NCBI GenBank assembly: GCA_030432695.1
Contig: JAUILN010000026.1
Span: 1-64,000, forward strand
Source: a bacterium
GTDB taxonomy: Bacteria > Planctomycetota > UBA1135 > UBA2386
DNA: 64,000 bases
Direction: 5' to 3'
Of this stretch, positions 39,975 through 48,647 are shown piece after piece (the first letter of the stretch is position 1; each line of letters opens with the position of its first letter). A program made the translations under genes and the position numbers. Under the pieces are notes generated by a model, which was given only the letters and a program-made list of their open reading frames with translations, was not told the origin of the DNA and made no database searches.

Positions 39975-40017
39975 GTGCCTGCCGCGCCATCTCGCTGAGG
40001 CTCTCGCCATAGCAAGT
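39955..40017 (+). pseudogene. N-terminal remnant of DUF5615 PIN-like toxin
   Basis: Twenty-one codons starting at ATG 39955, inside the end of the DUF433 gene, read PIDECLPRHLAEAL, which is the characteristic start of DUF5615 toxins (LIDECLPxRLxxxL). After about codon 20 the similarity stops and the frame runs without recognisable domain into the gene beginning at 40201. The nuclease-like part is therefore lost. Confidence 0.6.
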
Positions 40018-40200
40018 CGCCGTCGCACGGCCCCGCCGACGGCCTTGCGTGGCGCCCCGGGCGGGCGGCCAACGAATCCGGTCTCCGAGAGTCTCCCGAC
40101 ACCCCGCAACGGACACTCGTCCCCTCCGGACCGCTGCGCGAGAATCCAAAATCCCGCAGCCCGCGCCGTACGAAGGGAGCCGCCCTGCGACTCACCTCGC

Positions 40201-41478
40201 ATGACACCCTTCCATGCATCGTTCCCCGCCTCCCGGACCGGCCGCACGCGGACCCTCGCGCTGACTGCACTGCTGGCCGCCCCCCTGTTCGCGCAGTGCG
40301 AAGAGCCAGGGCGGCCCGACGACCACCCCGCCATCCAGCGATACCGTGCGGCCGCCGAGCAGGCGAGGTCCGACGCGCTGGAGTCGATCGACGGGACCAG
40401 GAAGCGCGTCTTGACCTGGACGGATGCGTGGTCGGCAGAGCAACTGCACGCGACCCTGGAGTCCTTGGACGCCGACCGCGCCGCGCTTCGCTCCGACCCT
40501 GGCAGCCTCCCCAGCCACCCCCTCCTGCGTGCCGCCGCGGCTCGTTACTCTGCCGCCCTCCAGAGCGCAGGCCTCGAGTGCTGGGCCAGCGTCGAGGAGA
40601 ACGTGAAGGAGTTGATCGCGGCCAGCGAGAACGATCGGGCAGGGGAACTGCTGAAGGAGCGCACCCGGTTGCTGGGCGAGGCATTCGATACGGAGCGGAC
40701 CCCAGCGAGTGCGTCTGCGCACATCGTCACGGTCCCATCAGACGCCGAGGAGACCTTGACCCGACTCCGGAAAGGCCTGAACAAAGGCCTTCTGTCGCGG
40801 TTCCCGAACACGCGACGAGCCATGGATGCAGCCGAAGCGACCGCGGCGAAGGCCGATGCACCCGCCTTCCATGATCGCCTGGTCGATGCGCTCGGCAACT
40901 GCCTTTCCACCGAACCCAAGACGGCAGGCGATCGCGACTCGCGGGACGCACTCGCCGCAGCACTGCTCGCGATGGTGCATGGCGAACATGACGAGCACCT
41001 CTCGCTGCCAGGGGCCAGCGCCTCGCCCAATCCGTGCGACATGCTGCCCGTCGGCAGCCGAGTCCGCGGACGGCGCACCGAGGAAGCCGAGCGGAACGAG
41101 GGCGTGGTGGCCACCATGGAGGGCAGAGTGATCCAACACGACGAGCGCTGGCTCGTTATCGAGGCCACGGAGCGATGGCGCACACCTGCCGGCAGAGTGG
41201 TCGCACCGATATACCAGTGGCGCTTCGAGCGCATTGGCATCGATGCCGCGACCGGCCGCGCGAGATATATCGTTCGCGCCGGCGAAGTGATTCGCGGCGA
41301 GGCAAAGAGCCATCGCTCTAATTGGCGCGGCGCCGTGTCACTACAGGGCGATCGCCTGATCGGTGAGTATGGGTTCGACTGGCTCGGCATGGAGAGACGA
41401 GGTATGCGGCGCGGCACCCAGGACCTCACGCACCCACTGATCCTCGATCTGGTCCGCCCCGATCATTCTCGCGACTGA
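40201..41478 (+). CDS. Exported protein of unknown function
   Basis: The ATG at 40201 gives a 425-residue product with a signal peptide (TLALTALLAAPLFAQ before CEEP). The middle is alpha-helical and charged (AEQARSDALESIDGTRKRVL; ENVKELIAASENDRAGELLK), and the last third is strand-rich (GVVATMEGRVIQHDERWLVI; APIYQWRFERIGIDAATGRA). I recognise no family. The frame is open upstream through the DUF5615 remnant, but that part does not look translated. Base composition becomes less GC-rich in its last 300 bases, leading into the next gene, which starts 38 bases later on the same strand. Confidence 0.65.
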   Translation: MTPFHASFPASRTGRTRTLALTALLAAPLFAQCEEPGRPDDHPAIQRYRAAAEQARSDALESIDGTRKRVLTWTDAWSAEQLHATLESLDADRAALRSDPGSLPSHPLLRAAAARYSAALQSAGLECWASVEENVKELIAASENDRAGELLKERTRLLGEAFDTERTPASASAHIVTVPSDAEETLTRLRKGLNKGLLSRFPNTRRAMDAAEATAAKADAPAFHDRLVDALGNCLSTEPKTAGDRDSRDALAAALLAMVHGEHDEHLSLPGASASPNPCDMLPVGSRVRGRRTEEAERNEGVVATMEGRVIQHDERWLVIEATERWRTPAGRVVAPIYQWRFERIGIDAATGRARYIVRAGEVIRGEAKSHRSNWRGAVSLQGDRLIGEYGFDWLGMERRGMRRGTQDLTHPLILDLVRPDHSRD

Positions 41479-41516
41479 ACGATCCGCTCTCGCATCTCGC
41501 ACCCCTCTCGCTTGCC

Positions 41517-44500
41517 ATGAATCGACCGCAACAGGCTCCTCACCACGACCACCTCGGCAGCCTCTCGCACGCCATCGCGGCTCATCTCCCAATGATCCGG
41601 AAGCGCATCCGCGCGCAGATCGGCAGGACCCCGGATCTTGAGGATCTCGTTCAGGAAACCATCACTCGAGCCATCGAATCGGGAGCAACCTTGTCAGATC
41701 CGAGAGCCCTGCGTCCCTGGATCATGACCATCGCCACCCGGACTGCCATCGACCACGTCCGACGTGAGCGGCAAAAGCCGCAACAAACATCTATGGAGTC
41801 CGAGACCGTGGATCCCGCCTGGATGGCGCGTTCGCCTGAGCGAACGGCCGAGGAATTGGACTTCTGGCACATGGTGCTGGCGGAACTCCGCCGCTTGCCC
41901 AAGCACCTCCATGACGTCGGAAACCGCCATTTCATCGAGGGCGAATCGCTCGGAACCATCGGACGCGCCCACGGGCGCCGCAAAAGCACGGTCCAGACGC
42001 AAGCTCAACGAGTACGGGAGGCTTTGAGTGCAAGACTCGGGGAAGCCGGATACGCCGGATTCCTACCGCTTATCGACCTGGCGGCACCACAACCCGTCGC
42101 GACCCTTGGCGCTGCGCACACAGGCTACTCGGCCTCAGCCCCTCAGGCCGTCGGAATCGCCATTGGAACCTCCCTCCTGCTCGCTATCATTGTGTGGCTC
42201 GGCAACCTGCTGCACGTTTCCACGCCGAACGAGAGCCCGTCAAGCGTTATCGGCAACCCTATCATCAGCGACGATCAACAACCATTAGCGAACGAGTCCT
42301 CTGACAAGACCGTAGAAAAAAGGCAGTCCGTCGCATCCAACGACACAGAGATCCAGGGCCGGGTCCTCGATGCAGCAACCAAAGTCCCGATCGAGGGAGC
42401 CATAGTCTACGCATTTGACTACCGGCATCTTTCCGAGACTCGGACTCGCACGGACGCCGCTGGTCACTTCAGAGTCGCAGCGTCGCACGGGGCGCGTTGG
42501 CCCTTCGCAGTTCTGGTGGAGGCACCTGACCCAGACATGCACGCTCGCAGACTCCTTCGCTCGCTTCTTCCCAGCAGCGGCACCCAAGAGATTCTCCTGG
42601 ACCGCCCGATCAGCTTCTCGCTGACGGCCTGGAAAGACTTCTCCACGCATCCAACACAAGTCGCCAATTGCGATATCGCATTAATCGACCTTGCAGGGAT
42701 AGACGAGGATTGGCCTTTCGCATACGGAGAATCCGTTCGCGACCTGCTTCCAAGCCACTTCTCAATCATTGATCGCCGTATTGTGCCCGGAATCGCCGCA
42801 CAGGTTGTATTTCGCCATGCCTCACCGACACCCCTAGGAATATCCGTGATAGACCACCAGGGAAACCTCTGGCTAGGCGCCCTTGATGATCATATGAAAA
42901 TGCGCTCCACCGCCTCCCCCGATAACCCACAGAGGAGCATACCGGAAGTGCATGTAGCCCTCGAGACGTGGCGTCCCACGACGGCCAGAAACATCCTGCA
43001 GACAACCACCGACGATGCAATCTCGTTAGCCCTCAGAACATCCGCTTGGCGAACAATTGACGTGTCAAAGGACCTGCTCCTCAACTTCCAGAGGAATCTG
43101 CGACCGCGCCATGCAGAACAGCGCCCCATGCTGAACAGTTTGGCGGCCCTATGGGATCCGATCGACTCCCCTAAATCCGCTGGGCTATCGGCTTCACTAT
43201 CCGTCGACCTGAATCGATTGATTACACCGCAAGACAATCAACGCACAGACAACCTCACGGTTCTCTTGGAAAACGCTGGATGGGAAGAGTTCCTTATAGA
43301 TTATGCTACATCCAGACCGGGCGAGGTTCTCACATTCGATAGAGTGCCCTGCGGAACACCGGTCAAGCTCAGCATATTTGCCGACGATTTCGGCCATAGA
43401 ATCCTCTCGCTGCCATTCTGCATCCCGCAATCCTGGCGTGGAACTGTAGACCTTGCTTCTCACATTAAGGACGTGCGCGTTCGGACAGTCGGTCACGAAG
43501 AGCGGTTGCCCATCCACAACGTGAGCATCCCCATGATTGTGGACGGCATTCTCACCAGAGTATGGATATTGTCCGACACGCCCGTTGATACGGCTATGAC
43601 GAGCACCGCATTCGTCGACCCAATCCATATCAGCGCAGAATTCGGAACCGATACAGTTCTCGGACAGAGGGTATCGGCACGCCCTGGCCAAGTCGGCACC
43701 GTCGATTTTGACATCCGCCCATCATTCACGATATCGGTCCGTAACCGTGACGGAATATTCGATAATGGAAATGTCGGCGAAATAGTCATTCAGGGATTCG
43801 TAGAAGGAGAACAACGCGTCTATTTTCGCCACACACCCGGAAAAGGCCGTCTTTCCGACGTGAGGATTCACCCAGGGGCAATAGGGAAGGTCCATGGCGA
43901 GATTCTTCATTTCAGACCTGGCGTCTCGCTTCCCAAGCTGCCACGGCGATCTACATTCAACACGACCTCCTCGATCGCGGGAGACCTCATCCCTGTTCAA
44001 GACATCCTTCTCTTGCCCGAGTCACCAAGAGACCACACTCTGGCAATACGGCTTCATCACGCCGACGGCCTGATATCAACCCCTACAATCACACACATAC
44101 GGGTCAGGGAGCGCCCACGCCCCATACACACAGCGCTGGGCCTATCCGCCGAATGGACTACCATACCCTGGTCTATCCGTGAGTATGCAGTACACATCGC
44201 GGCCCCAGAACGAATCGCCGGATCGGAAATCGAGATCATCACAGACGAACTCAGCACCATACGCACGCATGCACCAGAAACCCCATTTGCACCATCAACC
44301 CACATCGATATCCTCGTCAGCAGATCCTCTGAACTCATACTACGCCAGAACGGGCTTCTCCACTATCATTCGGGCTTGCAGGCCGACGATGTAATTATAT
44401 CTGTCGCGGGCCTGGACGTTCACACGCACGGCGAACTCCAGACGGCTCTGCGTGCTGCGAAAGATGATGATCCGCTCCCGATTGTCGTCCTCCGCAATCA

Positions 44501-44573
44501 TGTCGCCGTCGACATACTGCTGTCACCTCCATGGCGGACGTTTATGGGGTCCATTGATGTGACCGCTCGTTGA
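41517..44573 (+). CDS. Sigma factor-transmembrane-beta-domain-PDZ fusion (putative membrane-tethered sigma factor)
   Basis: A complete 1018-residue fusion. Residues 20-85 are sigma region 2 (IRAQIGRTPDLEDLVQETIT, RPWIMTIATRTAIDHVRRER), 120-172 region 4 (GESLGTIGRAHGRRKSTVQT), 210-233 a single membrane helix, and about 275-370 a carboxypeptidase-regulatory-like beta module (IQGRVLDAATKVPIEGAIVY). A long beta-rich stretch follows, and the last 65 residues resemble a PDZ domain (GLQADDVIISVAGLDVHTHG). PDZ domains often bind exposed C-termini, as in envelope-stress sensing, so the exported part could sense misfolded proteins and control sigma release (inference). Its DNA is visibly poorer in GC and codon choice differs from all neighbours, suggesting horizontal gain. 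Confidence 0.85.
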   Translation: MNRPQQAPHHDHLGSLSHAIAAHLPMIRKRIRAQIGRTPDLEDLVQETITRAIESGATLSDPRALRPWIMTIATRTAIDHVRRERQKPQQTSMESETVDPAWMARSPERTAEELDFWHMVLAELRRLPKHLHDVGNRHFIEGESLGTIGRAHGRRKSTVQTQAQRVREALSARLGEAGYAGFLPLIDLAAPQPVATLGAAHTGYSASAPQAVGIAIGTSLLLAIIVWLGNLLHVSTPNESPSSVIGNPIISDDQQPLANESSDKTVEKRQSVASNDTEIQGRVLDAATKVPIEGAIVYAFDYRHLSETRTRTDAAGHFRVAASHGARWPFAVLVEAPDPDMHARRLLRSLLPSSGTQEILLDRPISFSLTAWKDFSTHPTQVANCDIALIDLAGIDEDWPFAYGESVRDLLPSHFSIIDRRIVPGIAAQVVFRHASPTPLGISVIDHQGNLWLGALDDHMKMRSTASPDNPQRSIPEVHVALETWRPTTARNILQTTTDDAISLALRTSAWRTIDVSKDLLLNFQRNLRPRHAEQRPMLNSLAALWDPIDSPKSAGLSASLSVDLNRLITPQDNQRTDNLTVLLENAGWEEFLIDYATSRPGEVLTFDRVPCGTPVKLSIFADDFGHRILSLPFCIPQSWRGTVDLASHIKDVRVRTVGHEERLPIHNVSIPMIVDGILTRVWILSDTPVDTAMTSTAFVDPIHISAEFGTDTVLGQRVSARPGQVGTVDFDIRPSFTISVRNRDGIFDNGNVGEIVIQGFVEGEQRVYFRHTPGKGRLSDVRIHPGAIGKVHGEILHFRPGVSLPKLPRRSTFNTTSSIAGDLIPVQDILLLPESPRDHTLAIRLHHADGLISTPTITHIRVRERPRPIHTALGLSAEWTTIPWSIREYAVHIAAPERIAGSEIEIITDELSTIRTHAPETPFAPSTHIDILVSRSSELILRQNGLLHYHSGLQADDVIISVAGLDVHTHGELQTALRAAKDDDPLPIVVLRNHVAVDILLSPPWRTFMGSIDVTAR

Positions 44574-44716
44574 TTGCTGTGGAGACATGACCACGTCCAC
44601 ATCTTCAGCTGACGCTGGAACACATCCAGGCATTCGCTCAGCGCTCCACCCCCATAACCTGGCACGCCGAGCACTGAAACGCCCGAGCAGTCACATGTGA
44701 CGCAACCGCCGCACTT

Positions 44717-46198
44717 TCACCGCCCCGACCGCCCACCCTCCCGGATCCGCGCCAGCTCCTCCACCAACCGCGCCGCGACCTCCGGGTGCTCGTCGATCAC
44801 ATCCTTCGCCTCCCCCACATCCGCCGCCATGTCGTAGAGCTGGAACGGCTCCTCGAACGGCTTGCCGGCCGGCTTCGCCCGCCCACCTGACCCGTTCCCC
44901 GCCACCAACTTCCAGCGCCCCTCGCGGATCGCGAACATCCCCGCGGCGGAGTGGTGGATCACCGGCGGCCGCGGCTCGGCGCGCTCCTCGCCCCGCGCCA
45001 GGGGCAGGAAGCTGAAGCTGTCCTCGCCGCGCTCGCGCCCCATCTCCACGCCCACCAGCTCCGCGAACGTCGCCATCACGTCGGTCAGGCAGACGGTCTC
45101 GGCGCAGCGTGAGCCCGCCGCCACCCTCCCCGGCCAACGCACCAGGAATGGCACGCGGTGACCAGCCTCGTAGATGTCGGCCTTGGTGCCCCGATACGGA
45201 CCATTGGCGCGGTGGTTCGCGGCGCGGTAGCCCTGCACCGAGGCATCGTCGGTGTGGTCCTGCTGCTCCGGATCGTCGTAGCGGTACATGTACGAACCGT
45301 TGTCCGACGTGTAGAGCACGAGGGTCTCGTCGGCGACGCCAGCCGCGTCGAGCGCACGCAGCACCTCCCCCACCGTGTGGTCCACCTGCATCACGAAGTC
45401 GCCGTAGTCGGCGAGCCCCGACTTGCCGCGGAAGCGCGGGTGCGGCAGCGTCGGCTTGTGGGGCGCGGTGAGTGGGAAGTACAGGAAGAACGGCTCGTCC
45501 TGCTTCGCGCGTTGCTCGATGAAGCCGACCGCCTGCTCGGTGAGGTGGTCGAGCGCGTCCTCCATCACGAAATCCCTGGCCCGCGGCCCGCGCCGCAGGA
45601 ACGCCGGGAACGGCTGCTGGGGCTGGATCACCGTCTCGGGGTCGGTCACCCGGCCGTCGTCGATGTAGACGTAGGGCGGGAAGTCGAGCGAGGCCGGGAT
45701 GATGTGGCTCCAGTCGAAGCCGAGCGCATTCGGCACGTCGCCGATCGGCTGGGTGAAGTCGATCTGCTGCGGATCGCCCTCGCGCTTCGGCCAGCCGAGG
45801 CCCAGGTGCCACTTGCCGACCACGCCGGTGTGGTAGCCCGCCTCGTGCAGCAGGTCGCCGAGGGTGTCGCGGCCCTCTTCGATGAGCCGCGCGCCATAGC
45901 CATTGAGCACGCCGCGCTTCAGGCGGCCGCGCCAGCAATAGCGCCCGGTGAGCAGGCCGTAGCGGGTCGGTGTGCAGACCGCCGAGGGCGTGTGCGCGTC
46001 GGTGAAGGCCATGCCCGCGGCGGCGAGCGCGTCGAGGTGCGGGGTCGGGATCTTCGAGGCGGGGTTCAGCGCATGGATGTCGCCCGACCCCATGTCGTCG
46101 GCGAGGATCAGGACGATGTTGGGGCGCGCCGCGGCTTGGGCGGGCAGGACCGCACAGACGATCGCGGCGACGCCGAGGAGGGATCTCGCCATGCCCAT
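44717..46198 (-). CDS. Exported arylsulfatase-family sulfatase
   Basis: A 493-residue sulfatase with a signal peptide (LLGVAAIVCAVLPAQAA). The metal-binding start NIVLILADDMGSGD and the formylglycine motif CTPTRYGLLTGR (Cys75) are intact, along with VGKWHLG, FFLYFPLTAPHKPT and YTSDNGSYMYR. The Cys must be oxidised by a formylglycine-generating enzyme, which is not in the window. Planctomycetes use such enzymes to remove sulfate from algal polysaccharides; the substrate here is unknown. It lies 103 bases downstream of the second sulfatase on the same strand, probably in one transcript. Confidence 0.93.
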   Translation of the reverse strand: MGMARSLLGVAAIVCAVLPAQAAARPNIVLILADDMGSGDIHALNPASKIPTPHLDALAAAGMAFTDAHTPSAVCTPTRYGLLTGRYCWRGRLKRGVLNGYGARLIEEGRDTLGDLLHEAGYHTGVVGKWHLGLGWPKREGDPQQIDFTQPIGDVPNALGFDWSHIIPASLDFPPYVYIDDGRVTDPETVIQPQQPFPAFLRRGPRARDFVMEDALDHLTEQAVGFIEQRAKQDEPFFLYFPLTAPHKPTLPHPRFRGKSGLADYGDFVMQVDHTVGEVLRALDAAGVADETLVLYTSDNGSYMYRYDDPEQQDHTDDASVQGYRAANHRANGPYRGTKADIYEAGHRVPFLVRWPGRVAAGSRCAETVCLTDVMATFAELVGVEMGRERGEDSFSFLPLARGEERAEPRPPVIHHSAAGMFAIREGRWKLVAGNGSGGRAKPAGKPFEEPFQLYDMAADVGEAKDVIDEHPEVAARLVEELARIREGGRSGR

Positions 46199-46301
46199 AT
46201 CCTAACCCCTCGCCGTCCCCCTCCGACGAGGCGCGCGTCTATGACCGGTCGCCGCCCCGGATCCCGGCGCGACGGGATCATGGCGCGCGACCGACGTCCG
46301 G

Positions 46302-48647
46302 TCACCGCACCTCGACGAGGATCCGCTCGATGGTCCCCGTGAAGCGCGTCGCCGCGCGCCCCACTCCGATGCCCTCGGCCACCGGGGTCTGGTTGTCGAG
46401 CCCGACGTCGGCGGTCTCGTCGGCGGAGAAGATCAGCGGCTGCGTGCGACCGATCTGCCCCTTCGCGACCACCTTGCCATTCACCGAGAGACTGGCCGTC
46501 CCGCCTGCTCCGAGCTGACCGCCACCCGCGTAGGCGAAGTCGAGGACGATCTCGGCGGCACCGGCTGGCACCGCGGTATCGCCGGCGACCGTGTAGCGAT
46601 CCAGGCCCAGGAAGTTGTAGGTGTACTCGGGCTTGCCGTCGCGCAGGTAGAGGCTCCAGCCGCCGAACCGGCCACCCTGGGCCAGGAGCACACCGCTCGC
46701 GCCGCCAGCCGGGATCTCGACCTCCGCGGTGATCCGCTTGGAACGGTTCTTCACGTTGATGAACGTGTTCTCGAGCATGCCGTCCATGCCGGGGTAGAGG
46801 GTCATCGAGGGGCGGTCTCCGATCAGGTCGGGGCGACCGGCCAGGGTCGGATTGACGCGCTCCACGGTGCGGTCGTCGATCGGCAGCACGTGGTAACGAG
46901 CGGCCTCGTCCATGAACAGCGCCTGGAGCTTCTGCAGATGCTCGGGGTGCTGCGCGGCCAGGTCATCGACCAGGCTGAAGTCCTCGCGCACGTGGAACAG
47001 CTCCCAGACGTCGCTCTCGAGCGGGCGCTGCTGGCCGACCTGCCACGGGGCCCGGTGCAGGGTGCGCGCCAACCAACCATCGCGATAGATCGCCCGGTTG
47101 CCGAACATCTCGAAGTACTGGGTCGTGTGGCGCTCGGCCGCGTCACCATCGTCGAAGGAATAGAGCATGCTCGTGCCTTCGATCGGCTTCTGCGGCGTGC
47201 CGTTGACGATCTTCGGCTCCGGGATGCTGCAGGCCTCGAGCACCGTCGGAGCGATGTCGATCACGTGGCTGAACTGCGTGCGCAACTCGCCCTTGGCCGC
47301 GAAACCGGCCGGCCAGTGGATCACCGCACCGTTGCGGGTGCCCCCGAAGTCGGACGCGACCTGCTTGGTCCAGGTGAACGGCGCATCAAAGGCGACTGCC
47401 CAACCGGCTGCCATATGCGGGAAGGTCGTCGGTCCGCCCCACTCCTCGATCAACGGCACCAGGTCTTCCACCTTCTCCTGGACCCGGTTGAAGTAGGTCA
47501 TCTCGTTGAACATGCCGACGAAGCCGCCCTCCGCGCTGGTGCCATTGTCGCCAGCGATGTAGATGAACAGCGTGTTGTCGAGTTCACCGATGCTCTCGAT
47601 GGACTCGACCAGGCGGCCGACATGGTGGTCGGTGTGCGACACGAAGCCACCGAACACTTCGGCCTGGCGCGCGAACAGGCGCCGGGTCTCCGCCGGCAGC
47701 GTGTCCCAGTCGACAATCTCCTCCGGCTTCGGGGCGAGTCGTGTCCCGGTCGGGATGATGCCCTGCTCGAGCTGCCGCTGGTAGGTCGCCTCGCGCACCG
47801 CGTCCCAGCCCTGGTCGAACTCACCCTTGTAGCGCTCGATCCACTCCTTGGGCGCGTGATGCGGAGCGTGCACCGCGCCGGTCGCGAAGTAGACGAAGAA
47901 CGGCTTGTCGGGAGTCATCGACTGCTGCGCCCGGATCCAGTTGATGGCCTGGTCGGTCATGTCGTCGGTGAAGTGGTAGCCCTCCCGCTCCGGCGGCACG
48001 ACGCGGGTCACGCCGTCGTAGATCAGCGGGAACCACTGGTCGGTCTCCCCACCGATGAACCCGTAGAACTTGTCGAAGCCCTGCCTGGTCGGCCAGCGGT
48101 CGAACGGGCCGGAGACGCTGGTCTCCCAGGCCGCGGTCTCGTGCCACTTGCCGAACGCCCCGGTGCTGTAGCCATTCAGGCGCAGGATCTCGGCGAGCGG
48201 CGCGACGCTGTTCGGGATCTGGCCCGTGTTGCCCGGGAACGCCGTGGCCGTCTCCATGATCGAGCCGGCATTGGCCGAGTGGTGGTTGCGACCCGACTTG
48301 AGCGCCACCCGGGTCGGCGAGCAGAGCGCGGTGGTGTGGAAGTTGTTGAAGCGCAGCCCGCCTGCGGCGAGGCGATCGAGCGTGGGAGTGCGAAGCGGGC
48401 CGCCGAACGAACTCGTCCCACCGAAGCCGAGGTCGTCGATCAGCACGATGACGACATTGGGCGCACCTTGGGGAGCCTTCACCTCGAAGCGCGCGGGCCG
48501 CTCGCCGACATCGCGAACATCAAGCTCCCGATGGACTGCGGGATCGGGCTCGGGAATCGGCAGTACGGTCCGGTCCGGCTCCTGGCCGGAAGCGATTGCA
48601 GCCAAGGTGGCTACAGCGGTCGTGTGGCGAAGCAAATGGTATTGCAT
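46302..48647 (-). CDS. Large arylsulfatase
   Basis: A 781-residue sulfatase of the long AtsA-type group. A short N-terminal signal-like segment (TTAVATLAAIASGQ) precedes NVVIVLIDDLGFGGTSSFGG, the formylglycine motif CSPTRVALKSGR (Cys109), FGKWHE, FFVYFATGAVHAPH and YIAGDNGTSAEGG. The C-terminal 150 residues form a beta-sandwich (ITAEVEIPAGGASGVLLAQG; FAYAGGGQLGAGGTASLSVN) typical of this subgroup. It is divergent from the AraC-type regulator, with start codons that overlap or nearly touch, so the regulator may control it (inference). Confidence 0.93.
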   Translation of the reverse strand: MQYHLLRHTTAVATLAAIASGQEPDRTVLPIPEPDPAVHRELDVRDVGERPARFEVKAPQGAPNVVIVLIDDLGFGGTSSFGGPLRTPTLDRLAAGGLRFNNFHTTALCSPTRVALKSGRNHHSANAGSIMETATAFPGNTGQIPNSVAPLAEILRLNGYSTGAFGKWHETAAWETSVSGPFDRWPTRQGFDKFYGFIGGETDQWFPLIYDGVTRVVPPEREGYHFTDDMTDQAINWIRAQQSMTPDKPFFVYFATGAVHAPHHAPKEWIERYKGEFDQGWDAVREATYQRQLEQGIIPTGTRLAPKPEEIVDWDTLPAETRRLFARQAEVFGGFVSHTDHHVGRLVESIESIGELDNTLFIYIAGDNGTSAEGGFVGMFNEMTYFNRVQEKVEDLVPLIEEWGGPTTFPHMAAGWAVAFDAPFTWTKQVASDFGGTRNGAVIHWPAGFAAKGELRTQFSHVIDIAPTVLEACSIPEPKIVNGTPQKPIEGTSMLYSFDDGDAAERHTTQYFEMFGNRAIYRDGWLARTLHRAPWQVGQQRPLESDVWELFHVREDFSLVDDLAAQHPEHLQKLQALFMDEAARYHVLPIDDRTVERVNPTLAGRPDLIGDRPSMTLYPGMDGMLENTFINVKNRSKRITAEVEIPAGGASGVLLAQGGRFGGWSLYLRDGKPEYTYNFLGLDRYTVAGDTAVPAGAAEIVLDFAYAGGGQLGAGGTASLSVNGKVVAKGQIGRTQPLIFSADETADVGLDNQTPVAEGIGVGRAATRFTGTIERILVEVR

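Noticed and set aside
44690..44701. Perfect 12-base palindrome GTCACATGTGAC between the sigma-PDZ fusion and the sulfatase
   Set aside because: It lies between convergent gene ends, is short and has no second copy that I noticed; chance cannot be excluded and no function is implied.
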